A stretch of 64,000 bases of DNA from Verrucomicrobiota bacterium (GTDB lineage: Bacteria > Verrucomicrobiota > Verrucomicrobiia > Opitutales > UBA953). The position numbers and the translations under genes were made by a program. The number at the start of each line of letters is the position of its first letter. Within the stretch, counting starts at the first letter, position 1. The notes under the pieces were generated by a model that saw only the letters and a list, made by a program, of their open reading frames with translations, was not told the origin of the DNA and made no database searches. The stretch lies in assembly GCA_016871725.1 (NCBI GenBank), contig VHCL01000004.1:1-64000 (forward strand), in the 5' to 3' direction. Shown in pieces: positions 52,996 to 63,476 of the stretch.

Positions 52996-54192
52996 TCAGA
53001 AAGCGCCCGTGAGCATCTGCCAGCAGAGCAGCTGCTGCCGAGGCAGGTGGAAAGGTCCTTTCCACATGTTGCCCTTGAGCTCCGTGGTCGGTCGGCCTTC
53101 GCGGTCGAGATAGCCATACCACTCGCCGTGCTCCTTGTCGGGGAAGCGCGCGTAGGACCAGTCATGGACCTGACGGTGCATCTCGGCGTAGCGGGCTTCG
53201 CCAGTGATGAGATGCGCGAGCAGGGTCGCGATGATCGCCTCGTTGTGCGGCCACCAGAACTTCATGAAGTGCCAGTACTCCTGGATCGGCTTGCCGTGCA
53301 GGTCGGTGAAATAGCGGATGCCGCCGTGTTCGCGGTCCCAGCCGCGCTCCCACATGTAGTCGAGCATGGCGAGGCCGAGCCGCTTCAGGCCGTCGTCGTC
53401 GGCGCGTCGGGCCTCGCGCAGGACGAACCAGGCCGCCTCGATGGCGTGGCCGGGATTCAGCAGCCGGCCGTCGAAATGGTCGTAGACCTCGCCGGCCGGG
53501 CCAACGACCTCCATCACCGCGCGCAGGTCATGCTTCACGAAATCCCGGGCGATCTCATCGATGGCCGCGCGCGCCCACTGGGTGAGCGTCCGGCCGAGCA
53601 CGGTCACGTCGCCGAGGTCGGCGCGCAGGTCCTGCGCCGTCACCAAGGTCATCATCAGCGGCGCGAGGCCCTTCATCGGCCGGGTCTCCGGAGAGACCTT
53701 GGGGGCGATCCGGCCGGGCTCCCGATGGTAGCGAAGGAACGTCTCGTAGGCGGCCAGCGCGCGCTCGCGCCACTTGGCCTGTCCGGTCGCGCGATGGACC
53801 GCGCCGTAGCCGATCGCGGCGAAGCATTCACTGAAGACGTAGCGCCGCATGCGCAACGGGTCGCCTCCGGCCGTGACGGTGAAATGCAGCTTGCCGGAGA
53901 GATCGGCGCAACGGTCGTGCAGGAAGTCCGCGCACGACAACGCCGCCCCGAGCCACTCCGCGCGTGGCTCGACGGTGTTGTGCAGGTTGGCGAAGGTCCA
54001 GGCCGCGCGCCCTTGGAACCAGACGGACTTGTCCGTATCGAGCAGTTCGCCCTGCCGGCCGAGGGCGGTGTGGATGCCGCCATGCGCCCGATCGAGGCCG
54101 TGCTTCAGCCAGAACGGGATCACGTCTTGCAGCAGGCCGTCCCGGTAGATGCGGATCAGCTCGGCCTGACGCTGCTTGAGGTAAGGGGTCAC
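52996..54192 (-). CDS. N-acylglucosamine 2-epimerase (AGE/renin-binding protein family)
   Basis: A 398-aa (alpha/alpha)6-barrel enzyme interconverting N-acetylmannosamine and N-acetylglucosamine, the step after NanA. Family features: GGIHTALGRQGELLDTDKSVW near the N-terminus, RRYVFSECFAAIGYGA, LNPGHAIEAAW and EYWHFMKFWWPHNEAI, with the two catalytic histidines in the last two. It takes the place of NanE, which is not present in the window. No NanK kinase is seen, as expected when AGE acts on the free sugar. Convergent with the sialidase, 12 nt apart. Confidence 0.92.
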   Translation of the reverse strand: MTPYLKQRQAELIRIYRDGLLQDVIPFWLKHGLDRAHGGIHTALGRQGELLDTDKSVWFQGRAAWTFANLHNTVEPRAEWLGAALSCADFLHDRCADLSGKLHFTVTAGGDPLRMRRYVFSECFAAIGYGAVHRATGQAKWRERALAAYETFLRYHREPGRIAPKVSPETRPMKGLAPLMMTLVTAQDLRADLGDVTVLGRTLTQWARAAIDEIARDFVKHDLRAVMEVVGPAGEVYDHFDGRLLNPGHAIEAAWFVLREARRADDDGLKRLGLAMLDYMWERGWDREHGGIRYFTDLHGKPIQEYWHFMKFWWPHNEAIIATLLAHLITGEARYAEMHRQVHDWSYARFPDKEHGEWYGYLDREGRPTTELKGNMWKGPFHLPRQQLLCWQMLTGAF

Positions 54193-54223
54193 GCGGACGA
54201 TGCTGGGAGGCCGCCGGACCGCG

Positions 54224-54901
54224 TCAACGCCCGGACTCCGGCGGAACGAGGAAAGGCTCCGCCATAGACGGCGCGTCGCCGTAGTAATGCCGGATGAGCC
54301 CGGCCAGGTGCTCCTTGATGTCGACCGGCAGGAAGGCCCCGAAGTGGATCTCCTTGCCCTGCGAGGCGACGACCACGGAGTCCACCGGCTGCTTGTTCTG
54401 CTTGGCGCCGCGGTAGGCCAAGGTGACCTTCACGACGTCCCCGGCGGGCAAGGTCGACGTCCAGCCGACGTAGGGCAGGATCCGGAAACGGAACGAGACA
54501 TGCCCGTCGGTAAGCGTGAGCCGATAGCGCGCCACCGTGAAGCCGAAGCCGACGAGGAAGAACGGCACGTAGAAGAGCGCCAGCAAGGCGAAGTGCCACC
54601 ATTCCGGGTGCGCGACCGTGCGGCCGTTCATCTTGAGCGAACCTTGGGACAACCCGTAGAAAAGAGCGACGCAGTGGACACAGGTGAAGACCAGCCAGAA
54701 CCAGCCGAACCAAGTCCCGAGCCGCACGCCGTAACTGACGCCCTGCAAGCCGGACTCGACCGAAACCTTGGGATGGCCTCGGGACACCTCCTCGTCGGAA
54801 AGGACCGGCGCCTCGCGGCCGACCGACATCGCCGCCTGGCGGGCCTCGGCCGCGGCCTTCAGGCGCGCGAGCTTGGCCAGGAATTCTTCGCTTAGTCCCA
54901 T
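54224..54901 (-). CDS. Membrane protein of unknown function (pair, member 2)
   Basis: A 225-aa protein. A cytoplasmic N-terminal helix (about 5-28), two hydrophobic helices (about 62-84 and 104-126) and a C-terminal beta-rich domain (about 128-205: YRLTLTDGHVSFRFRILPYVGW, SVVVASQGKEIHFGAFLP) that resembles a bacterial PH-like domain. It ends with LPVDIKEHLAGLIRHYYG. The upstream gene shares this architecture and the LP...LIxHYY end. Function not recognised. Both lie just upstream of the epimerase on the same strand (31-nt gap), so they could be co-transcribed with it. Confidence 0.6.
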   Translation of the reverse strand: MGLSEEFLAKLARLKAAAEARQAAMSVGREAPVLSDEEVSRGHPKVSVESGLQGVSYGVRLGTWFGWFWLVFTCVHCVALFYGLSQGSLKMNGRTVAHPEWWHFALLALFYVPFFLVGFGFTVARYRLTLTDGHVSFRFRILPYVGWTSTLPAGDVVKVTLAYRGAKQNKQPVDSVVVASQGKEIHFGAFLPVDIKEHLAGLIRHYYGDAPSMAEPFLVPPESGR

Positions 54902-54927
54902 GGTCTCAAGGAGTAGAAGGAACCAGG

Positions 54928-55434
54928 TCAGCGGACACGAGAATTATCCGGCCCGATGACGTATAATTCGGACCCGTTGTAGTAATGATCGATAAGGACG
55001 GCGAGCCGGACCCGCTGTTCCAGAGGGAGCTTCTCGCCGAAGGCGACTTCCTGACCGGCCGAGGAGACGACCACGGAAAGGAGAGGATAATACCTGGTCG
55101 CGCCCTCGACGCTGTAGAACTGGTCGCGAAAAGCCATTCCCACGACGACCGCCTCGCCCGTCGCCAGCCGGCACTCTTTCTCGGTCCGCCCGAACGACCG
55201 AAGACGCACGACCAAGAAGTCGTCCGCGAAGACGACCTGGTGCTCGAGAAAGATGACCCGGGCCGGCAGATAGGCCACCAGCAGGAAAATCGGCACGGAG
55301 AAAAGCACGGAGAAAACCGAGGGCGCCCCCGTCCAGCTGAGCCCAGGGTAGAGCACGACGACGATCGCGGCCCAGCACATCAGCGCGGCGACGATCATCA
55401 GGCTGCCGATCACGACGCCGAGCGGCTTCTCCAT
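54928..55434 (-). CDS. Membrane protein of unknown function (pair, member 1)
   Basis: A 168-aa protein with two hydrophobic helices (about 5-30 and 38-60) and a C-terminal beta-rich domain (VFADDFLVVRLRSF, YPLLSVVVSSAGQEVAFGEKL) ending LPLEQRVRLAVLIDHYYNGS, similar to the following gene. The ATG at 55434 was chosen because GGAGGGG lies 6 nt ahead, one of very few good ribosome-binding sites in the window. An ATG at 55614 would add 60 residues with a possible helical start. Function unknown. Confidence 0.6.
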   Translation of the reverse strand: MEKPLGVVIGSLMIVAALMCWAAIVVVLYPGLSWTGAPSVFSVLFSVPIFLLVAYLPARVIFLEHQVVFADDFLVVRLRSFGRTEKECRLATGEAVVVGMAFRDQFYSVEGATRYYPLLSVVVSSAGQEVAFGEKLPLEQRVRLAVLIDHYYNGSELYVIGPDNSRVR

Positions 55435-55700
55435 GAACACCCCTCCGTCCGTCCGCAGCTCACATCCCGCGAGAGGGGTCGCCAGTTCGCCATGATGCGC
55501 AGGCAGGACGCGGAGTCCCTTGCGGGCGGAAGGTAAGTAAGCCTTCGGCTCCTGCCGGGAGCACCACTCCTCGCACTCCTTGGCCTGCTCCTGCAAGGAC
55601 CGGATGGCTTCCATGAAGGCACCCTAACGCGACCGACGGCGGGGACAAGCCAACGCTGGCTTGAACCGAGGCCCATTCTGGCTGTCCATAGGATAACCCC

Positions 55701-56993
55701 ATGCGACCCCTCCTCGCCCTGCTCCTCCTGCCCTTGGCCGCCCTGGCCGACGGCACCCGCCACACCGTGAGCTATCCGGCCTCGGACAAACCCGGCGAGC
55801 TGATCTTCCCCACGACCTACAACCTCTGGCTGCCCGAGGGCGTGAAGTCCGTCCGCGGGATCATCGTGCACCAACATGGCTGCGGCACCGGCTCGAACAA
55901 GGGCGCCGTGACCGCGGCCGACGACCTCCACTGGCAGTCGCTCGCCCGCAAGTGGGACTGCGCCCTGCTCGGTCCGGTCATCGGTGAACCGGACAAGGCC
56001 AACTGCCGCATGTGGTGCGATCCGCGCAACGGTTCGGACCAGACTTACCTGCGGGCCCTCGCCGACCTCGCCAAGCAGACCGGCCACCCCGAGATCGCGA
56101 CGGCTCCATGGTGCCTCTGGGGCCATAGCGGCGGTGGCTTCTGGTCCAGCATCATGCAGGCCAAATACCCCGAGCGTATCGTCGCTATCTGGTTCCGCTC
56201 CGGCACGGCCTACTCCTACTGGCAGAAGCCCGAAGATCCGACCAAGGAACGTTCGATTCCCGAGGTCATCCTGCCGGACGCCGCCTACGAGATCCCGATG
56301 ATGGCGAACCCGGGCGCCAAGGAGAACGGCGACAAGCGCTTCAACACCGCCTGGACCGGCTCGCTCGCGATGTTCAAGGCCTACCGCGCCAAGGGCGCGC
56401 CGATCGGCTTCGCTCCGGACCCCCTCACCTCGCACCAGACGGGCGACCAGCGCTACGCCGCCATCGCGTTCTTCGACGCCTGCCTTGAACTGCGTCTGCC
56501 GGCGTCGGGCAACGTCCTCCGCAAGATCGACCAATCGAAAGGCTGGCTCTCGCCGCTGCTCGGCAATGAAGCCAAGCCCGCCGGCGAATACGCGGGTGAC
56601 AAGGCCGAGTCCAACTGGCTGCCGAACGCCGCCTTCGCCAAGGCTTGGAGCGAATACGTCAAGACCGGCGCCACGAACGACACCACCCCGCCGCCCGCGC
56701 CTTTCAACGTCGCGACCAAGGCCGTCGCCGAAAGCGTCGAAGTGACGTGGGATGCGCACGCCGACTTCGAGAGCGGCCTCCGCCAGTTCCTCATCAAGAA
56801 AGATGGCCAGGTCGTCGGCCGCGTGCCGGAGAAGCTCGCCAATCCCTTCGGACGACCGCTCTTCCAAGGCATGACCTACGGCGACACGCCGACGCAGCCG
56901 CAGGCGCTGATGCGCTTCGTCGACAAGGGCGCGAAACCCGGCGCGAAGTACGAAGTCGTCGCGGTGAACTCGGTCGGCCTCGAGTCGAAGTAA
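55701..56993 (+). CDS. Secreted alpha/beta-hydrolase (esterase-like)
   Basis: A 430-aa protein with signal peptide (MRPLLALLLLPLAALA). Oxyanion HGCG (VHQHGCGTG), nucleophile Ser143 in LWGHSGGGFW and a likely His in LTSHQTGDQ form an esterase/PHB depolymerase-like hydrolase core (about 30-280). Cysteines in CRMWCDP could form a disulfide. Residues about 330-430 form a fibronectin-type-III-like module (PPPAPFNVATKAV... YEVVAVNSVGLESK). Substrate unknown; acetyl-ester or polymer hydrolysis is plausible. Confidence 0.75.
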   Translation: MRPLLALLLLPLAALADGTRHTVSYPASDKPGELIFPTTYNLWLPEGVKSVRGIIVHQHGCGTGSNKGAVTAADDLHWQSLARKWDCALLGPVIGEPDKANCRMWCDPRNGSDQTYLRALADLAKQTGHPEIATAPWCLWGHSGGGFWSSIMQAKYPERIVAIWFRSGTAYSYWQKPEDPTKERSIPEVILPDAAYEIPMMANPGAKENGDKRFNTAWTGSLAMFKAYRAKGAPIGFAPDPLTSHQTGDQRYAAIAFFDACLELRLPASGNVLRKIDQSKGWLSPLLGNEAKPAGEYAGDKAESNWLPNAAFAKAWSEYVKTGATNDTTPPPAPFNVATKAVAESVEVTWDAHADFESGLRQFLIKKDGQVVGRVPEKLANPFGRPLFQGMTYGDTPTQPQALMRFVDKGAKPGAKYEVVAVNSVGLESK

Positions 56994-57010
56994 ACGACAT
57001 CAGGCCGGCG

Positions 57011-57847
57011 TCACCGGCCCTGCGTCAGACGTTGCAGGTAGGTCGGCGCGAGCCCGGTCGAACATTGGCGGTCGTAGGCGAGCAGCGCCTGCATCGCCAG
57101 GTCGAAAGAGCCGTACACCATGTGCAGGATGACCGCCATTCGCAGGAGCTTCTCCGACGGCAGGTGGTCCAAGGCCATGAAGTCCTTCACGTAGACCGCA
57201 TCGGCCCAGAGCATCTGGCTCAGGCACTGGTTGACGTCGTTGTTCACGATGAGCGGCTTGAAGGTGCGGCCGGCGAGCCCGGCGAACTTATGGAAGACGA
57301 AGCCGCTGCGGCGGAGCCGCTGATCCACTTCCGCGAACAACGGCTGCCCCTTGTACATCTCGACGAACTCGACCTCGGTATGGACGACCACCGCGTCCGT
57401 CAGGACCCGGTCACCGCCGTTCAGCACGTCCAGCTCGGCGCCCTGCACGTCCAGCTTGAGGAAATCCGCCCCGGTGATCTGAGGGATGTCATCGAGCCGC
57501 TTCGTCGCGAACGTATGCTGCTTCACCACCTGCGTCAGGTTCTCAAGGTTCTGAAACCTATCCAGCAAGGCGGAATTAGGCTCCAGCAAGGAGGACGTCA
57601 TCGGATAATTGCATTCATGGAACGCGCGCGTCGTACCGTCGCCGATCGCGTAGGGCAGATAGGTCCGGGACTCCCGGGACATCGCGTTCAGGCGGTCACA
57701 CTCGGCCTGCACGCATTCAAAGCCAAGCACGCTGGCGACGCCTGCCTTAAGGAGCGGATCGTAGATCTCGGCACCGAGATCCATCGCGCCGACATCGATG
57801 ACCTGGACTTTCCCGACAGGGGGTAGGATTTCGAGGATGTTGAACAT
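57011..57847 (-). CDS. FkbM family methyltransferase
   Basis: A 278-aa class I SAM-dependent methyltransferase. The N-terminal part gives motif I (VQVIDVGAMDLGAEIY) and VLGFECVQAECDRLN; the FkbM-type GADFLKLDVQGAELDVLNGG with the Asp-Val-Gln-Gly signature follows. Such enzymes O-methylate sugars or lipids in surface polysaccharides and secondary metabolites. The start was set at MFNILEILPP; the upstream extension is not family-like. Convergent with the esterase (17-nt gap). Confidence 0.85.
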   Translation of the reverse strand: MFNILEILPPVGKVQVIDVGAMDLGAEIYDPLLKAGVASVLGFECVQAECDRLNAMSRESRTYLPYAIGDGTTRAFHECNYPMTSSLLEPNSALLDRFQNLENLTQVVKQHTFATKRLDDIPQITGADFLKLDVQGAELDVLNGGDRVLTDAVVVHTEVEFVEMYKGQPLFAEVDQRLRRSGFVFHKFAGLAGRTFKPLIVNNDVNQCLSQMLWADAVYVKDFMALDHLPSEKLLRMAVILHMVYGSFDLAMQALLAYDRQCSTGLAPTYLQRLTQGR

Positions 57848-57956
57848 GCTTCGGGCGGGTGGATGATCAGGAGCGGGGCACGGAATGACTACCGCTCCCG
57901 CGGAGGCCTGGCAACCTATCGCTTGCGCGGCCGCGACCGTCGCGGGTGAGGCGGGC

Positions 57957-57987
57957 AACAAAAAGGGCCGCCCATCGGGCGGCCCTT
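57957..57987 (-). terminator. Rho-independent terminator of enolase gene
   Basis: An 11-bp stem AAGGGCCGCCC / GGGCGGCCCTT with a 3-nt loop; on the minus strand it is followed by TTTGTTG. Confidence 0.9.
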
Positions 57988-58008
57988 CGCTTCGCCTACG
58001 ACCCGGGA

Positions 58009-59558
<1,550 letters not shown>

Positions 59559-59607
59559 GTGAAAGAGGAAGGTGAACAAAGGGAGCGGACCGCCCTCTGG
59601 CAAGCCT

Positions 59608-60102
59608 TCAATGCACGTCCCCGAGATAGGTGGCCGAACCGTCCCTCAGGGCCTTGGCGATGATGTCGCCCAAGCCCTTGGGCGAAAGGGGGTAATCCGC
59701 CAGCCGAGCCAGCGGCAGCCACTCGAAACCGACCTGCCGACGGTCACGCTCCCGGCCCTCCCCGATCGGCCCGAGGTCGTCGCAGCGGCAATGGAAGACG
59801 GCTTCCACCTGGTGGAAGTGCCCGTGGATCCGATGCATGGCATGGTTCTTGCCGACGTACTCCCGGAGGTAGACCAGGCCCAACGGCTCGACGCGCAGGC
59901 CGAGCTCCTCGTGGACCTCGCGACGGACGGTGTCCCGCAACGTCTCGCCATGGTTCTGGCCGCCGCCCGGCAGGACGAGGAACTCGCCCTCCTCGGTACG
60001 GATCCGGACCGCCAGGATCTCCTCGCCGCGCAGGATGACGGCGCGGGCGGCCGTCCGGACCCCGGAAGACGCGCTGCCTGACTGACGACGAGGAGGAGAC
60101 AC
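59608..60102 (-). CDS. NUDIX hydrolase
   Basis: A 164-aa protein. The NUDIX box is complete: GGGQNHGETLRDTVRREVHE followed by ELGL, with the metal-binding Arg-Glu-x-x-Glu-Glu core. It hydrolyses a nucleoside diphosphate linked to some group X; the substrate cannot be told. VRTAARAVILRGEEILAVR is the usual NUDIX strand before the box. The GTG start at 60102 was used; no ATG precedes the domain. The short basic N-terminus before the domain may be overextended. Confidence 0.85.
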   Translation of the reverse strand: MSPPRRQSGSASSGVRTAARAVILRGEEILAVRIRTEEGEFLVLPGGGQNHGETLRDTVRREVHEELGLRVEPLGLVYLREYVGKNHAMHRIHGHFHQVEAVFHCRCDDLGPIGEGRERDRRQVGFEWLPLARLADYPLSPKGLGDIIAKALRDGSATYLGDVH

Positions 60103-60167
60103 GCGGCCACACTACCGGGATGACCCGGACAGTGAAGCCGTAAAGCGTGGGCGGTAATCCGCCCGGC

Positions 60168-60908
60168 TTACGACAGCAGCTTCTCGTCGATCTCCTGGTT
60201 GCCGTGGACGGCCTTGACGTCGTCCAGGGCTTCGAGGGCGTCGATGAGCTCCATCACCTGCTTGGCCACGGCGGCGTCGCCGACCGGGACCGGGATGCTG
60301 GAGATGTAGGAAAGCTCGGCCGACTCCGGCTTGAGGGACTTCTCCTGCAGGGCCTTGGAGACGGCGTCGAAGGCAGCGATCGGGCAGAGCACCTCGAAGT
60401 GGTCGCCGTGGTTGACGACGTCTTCGGCGCCGGCCTCGAGGACGAGCTCCATCAGGGCGTCTTCGCCGATCTGGGCGGAGCCGATGAGGAACTGCCCCTT
60501 CTTCTGGAAGCTGTGGGACACGGCGCCGGTCTGGGCCATGTTGCCGCCGTTGTCGTTGAAGGCCTGACGGACTTCGGCCGCGGCGCGGTTCTTGTTGTCG
60601 GTGGTGACCTCGACGATGAGGCCGACGCCGCCGGGGGCGTAACCTTCGTAGACGATCTCCTCGTAGGTGACGCCGGGGATCTCGCCGGTGCCCTTCTGGA
60701 CCGCGCGCTTGATGTTGTCCGAAGGCATGTTGGCCGAACGGGCCTTGTCCATGAGCGTGCGCAGGCGCGCGTTGGACTCGGGATTGCCGCCGCCGGCGCG
60801 GGCCGCGAGGGTGATCTCCTTCGCGAGGACGGAGAAGATCTTGCCGCGCTTGGCGTCAATGACGGCCTTGTGCCGCTTCGTCGTGTGCCACTTGCTATGA
60901 CCGGACAT
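60168..60908 (-). CDS. yebC: YebC/PmpR family (TACO1-like) protein
   Basis: A 246-aa protein, the standard length. N-terminal SGHSKWHTTKRHKAVIDAKR and the GGGNPESNARLR segment, then NMPSDNIKRAVQKGTGE and YEGYAPGGVGLIVEVTTDN, are diagnostic. YebC proteins were first described as transcription regulators; later work links them to translation of difficult (proline-rich) stretches. Its presence next to many Ala/Pro-rich proteins here is noteworthy. It begins 20 nt after the yidC stop and so is probably in the same transcript. Confidence 0.94.
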   Translation of the reverse strand: MSGHSKWHTTKRHKAVIDAKRGKIFSVLAKEITLAARAGGGNPESNARLRTLMDKARSANMPSDNIKRAVQKGTGEIPGVTYEEIVYEGYAPGGVGLIVEVTTDNKNRAAAEVRQAFNDNGGNMAQTGAVSHSFQKKGQFLIGSAQIGEDALMELVLEAGAEDVVNHGDHFEVLCPIAAFDAVSKALQEKSLKPESAELSYISSIPVPVGDAAVAKQVMELIDALEALDDVKAVHGNQEIDEKLLS

Positions 60909-60928
60909 GGTGGGATGGGGGTTGAAAA

Positions 60929-62689
60929 TCAGCCTTTGACCTTCTTCGGCGCGGGCGCGATCACCTCGACGTCCGGCTCGTCCTTGGTAAGCCAGGTCTG
61001 CAGCATCGTCAACAGGTTCTGGATCGTCATGTACAACGTCAGGGCCGAGGCCATCGGGTAGCAGATGACCGGGAACAGCAGCGTCATCATCAGGAAGATC
61101 ATCTTCTGGGAGCCGTCGCCCGAGGGCTGCGGGCTCATGCGCATCGAGAGCCACATGGTGACGCCCATCAGGACGGGCAGGAGGTTCACCGGGAAGCCGC
61201 CGAGGTGGAAGAGCGTGTCGGGCGCGGAGAGGTCGGCGATCCAGAGGAAGGAATGGAGACGCAGCTCGACGGTGGTCTGGAAAGCGGTGTAGAGGCCGAA
61301 GAAGATCGGCATCTGGATGAGGATCGGGAGGCAGCCGGCGAACGGGTTGATCTTGTTGTCGGTGTAGAGCTTCATGAGCTCCTTCTGCATCTTCTCCGGG
61401 TTGTCCTTATGCTTCTCGCGGATGTCCTGCATCGGCTTCGCGAACTTCTGCATCTTCTTGGCGGCATTCATCTGGATCGACGTCAGCGGCCAGGTGATGA
61501 CCTTGATCAGGCAGGTGAGCAGGACGATCGCCCAGCCCCAGGACCAGGCGCCGCTCCATTCCAGCAGCCAGTGCACGCCGCCGAGGACGGCGAGCAGGAG
61601 CTTGCAGATGGCGCCGAAGGAGATGAAGCCGAGGAGCTTCGAGAACTGCAGCACGGCGACCTGGCCGTCAGGCAGGGCGGCGACGCGGGCGTACTCCTTG
61701 GGGCCGACGAAGAACTCACCGGCGAAGGTCCGGGAGAGGTCGGCGGCGGGGACGGGTTCCCAGGAGGCGAAGGCCTGCAGGCCGCGCTTACCGGCGTCAA
61801 GAGCGACGGGCAGGACGAGGACTTCCGTGCGCGCGCCGCGGGCGGAGGCGTCGGCCGGATGGATGATCGAGGAGAAGAACTGGTTGCCGGAGGCGACCCA
61901 GAGCAGCGGCTTGGCGACGGAGGCGACGGCGTGCTCGGCCTGCGCCTTATGGGCGCCGAGGCCGAAGAAGCCGCTGGAGTCGGTGAAGACGTCGAGGCCG
62001 ACGCGGGTCAGGTCCTCGCCGTCGTAGGCGAGCACCGAGAGGAACTGGTTGGCGGAGTCGCCTTCGGTCGGCTGCCAGCAGCCGGTCGAGACCCAGACGG
62101 AAGCGGCCGGCTTGCCGGCGGGCGGGATGACCTTGGTGACGAAGCGAAGGGCATACGGCTCGGCGACCGAGTCGACCGGGTGCGCCAACGAGAAGGTGCG
62201 CTCGATGCGGGTGCCGTCGGCGAGGGCGCCGACGAGCGTGATGGCTTCGGCCGAAGCACCGGGCTGGGCGACGAACTCGGAGAGGAGCGTCTCGAGCCTG
62301 CCGGTGACGGGATTCTTCACCGCGAGCGCGAGGGCCGATTCGTCGTTGCCGGCGTTGAAGACGACGACGCCCTGCTTGGTGACGTCGGCGAACTCCTTCT
62401 TCAGGCGGATCTCCCGGATGGCGCCGCCACGGTCGGTGAGCGTCACCTTGAGCTTTTCGTTCTCGAGGACGAAGGATTTGGCCGACTCACGCGGCACCGG
62501 CCGGGCGGACTGGGCCGAGGCAGGCAAGGTCGTCGCCGGCTTGGCGACCAACGCCGGAGCGACGGGAGCGACGACGCCCGTAGGAGCCGGCTTGGCGCCC
62601 GGAGGCGGGGTCGCCGGAGCCGTGAAAAAGTAGAGGGCGAAGGCGCCGACGATGCAGGCCATGCCTAGGATGAAGTTCTTGCGATCCAT
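60929..62689 (-). CDS. yidC: Membrane protein insertase YidC
   Basis: A 586-aa insertase of the Gram-negative type. An N-terminal helix (about 5-22), an Ala/Pro-rich linker, a large periplasmic beta-sandwich domain (about 70-350) and the conserved C-terminal core with five helices (FGAICKLLLAVLGGVHWLLE; NPFAGCLPILIQMPIFFGLY). It inserts and folds inner-membrane proteins with or without SecYEG. The ATG at 62689 precedes the first helix. It follows pyrE on the same strand, but a terminator lies between them. Confidence 0.95.
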   Translation of the reverse strand: MDRKNFILGMACIVGAFALYFFTAPATPPPGAKPAPTGVVAPVAPALVAKPATTLPASAQSARPVPRESAKSFVLENEKLKVTLTDRGGAIREIRLKKEFADVTKQGVVVFNAGNDESALALAVKNPVTGRLETLLSEFVAQPGASAEAITLVGALADGTRIERTFSLAHPVDSVAEPYALRFVTKVIPPAGKPAASVWVSTGCWQPTEGDSANQFLSVLAYDGEDLTRVGLDVFTDSSGFFGLGAHKAQAEHAVASVAKPLLWVASGNQFFSSIIHPADASARGARTEVLVLPVALDAGKRGLQAFASWEPVPAADLSRTFAGEFFVGPKEYARVAALPDGQVAVLQFSKLLGFISFGAICKLLLAVLGGVHWLLEWSGAWSWGWAIVLLTCLIKVITWPLTSIQMNAAKKMQKFAKPMQDIREKHKDNPEKMQKELMKLYTDNKINPFAGCLPILIQMPIFFGLYTAFQTTVELRLHSFLWIADLSAPDTLFHLGGFPVNLLPVLMGVTMWLSMRMSPQPSGDGSQKMIFLMMTLLFPVICYPMASALTLYMTIQNLLTMLQTWLTKDEPDVEVIAPAPKKVKG

Positions 62690-62774
62690 GGAAAGTGAGT
62701 GGTTTGGCGTAGGGAAGCCCCCGCCTTGGTGCAAGGCACAAGGCGTCGAACGACGGCACAGCCCTCGTTTTTCG

Positions 62775-62802
62775 TCAAAAAAGGCGCCCGTCGGGACGGC
62801 GG
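62775..62802 (-). terminator. Rho-independent terminator of pyrE
   Basis: An imperfect GC stem (GCCGTC / GACGGGC region with a bulge) immediately after the pyrE stop, followed on the minus strand by TTTTTTG. Confidence 0.65.
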
Positions 62803-62803
62803 C

Positions 62804-63373
62804 TCAGGACCCCGGCTTGGTCGCCGGAATCTTCGCCAGTTCGGCGGGGACGGCGTCCGCGGCGTAGGTCGGGAAATTCAGCTCCAGGAGGGAGACGAAA
62901 GGCACGCTGAACTTGGTCTGCCCGGCCGAACGGTCGACCAGCGAGGCCACCGCCACGGGGGTGGCGCCGGCGGCGTTCAGGATGTCCAGGCACTCCTGCG
63001 CGCGGCCGCCGCGGGTGACGACGTCCTCGGCGACGATCACGCGTTCGCCGGGACGGAAGGTGAAATTACGGCGCATGACCAGCTTGTCGTTCTCCTTTTC
63101 CGCGAACACGAAACGGACCCCGAGCTGGCGGGCGATCTCCTGGCCCACCACGAGCCCGCCCATCGCCGGCGCGAGGACGGTGTCACACGGATGGGCCGCG
63201 AGCTTCGGGCGGAGCAGCTCGATGAGGCGGGTGACCTTGTCCATGTGCTGGCAGACCTGGGCGCACTGGAAGAAATGGCCGCTATGCAGGCCGGAGCGGA
63301 GGACGAAATGGCCGGTCAGCAGGGCCTTGGAATCGCGGAAGATCTGGAGGACTTCTTCTTGGGTCGAACTCAT
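62804..63373 (-). CDS. pyrE: Orotate phosphoribosyltransferase
   Basis: A 189-aa type I phosphoribosyltransferase that joins PRPP to orotate in pyrimidine synthesis. The PRPP loop RVIVAEDVVTRGG has two acidic residues and the Thr-Arg-Gly-Gly turn; HFVLRSGLHSGHFFQC and APAMGGLVVGQEIA match PyrE. The start is at MSSTQEEV, not the TTG 20 codons upstream. Ends directly at its terminator. Confidence 0.93.
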   Translation of the reverse strand: MSSTQEEVLQIFRDSKALLTGHFVLRSGLHSGHFFQCAQVCQHMDKVTRLIELLRPKLAAHPCDTVLAPAMGGLVVGQEIARQLGVRFVFAEKENDKLVMRRNFTFRPGERVIVAEDVVTRGGRAQECLDILNAAGATPVAVASLVDRSAGQTKFSVPFVSLLELNFPTYAADAVPAELAKIPATKPGS

Positions 63374-63476
63374 GCGCCTTGGATAAGGCAGAAAAGTCCC
63401 GCGGGGCGAGGCGATATCCGCCCCGCCCCGCAAAAGGTTCGCCCTCCCCCACCCTCTGCCTAATAAAGGTCAACCC

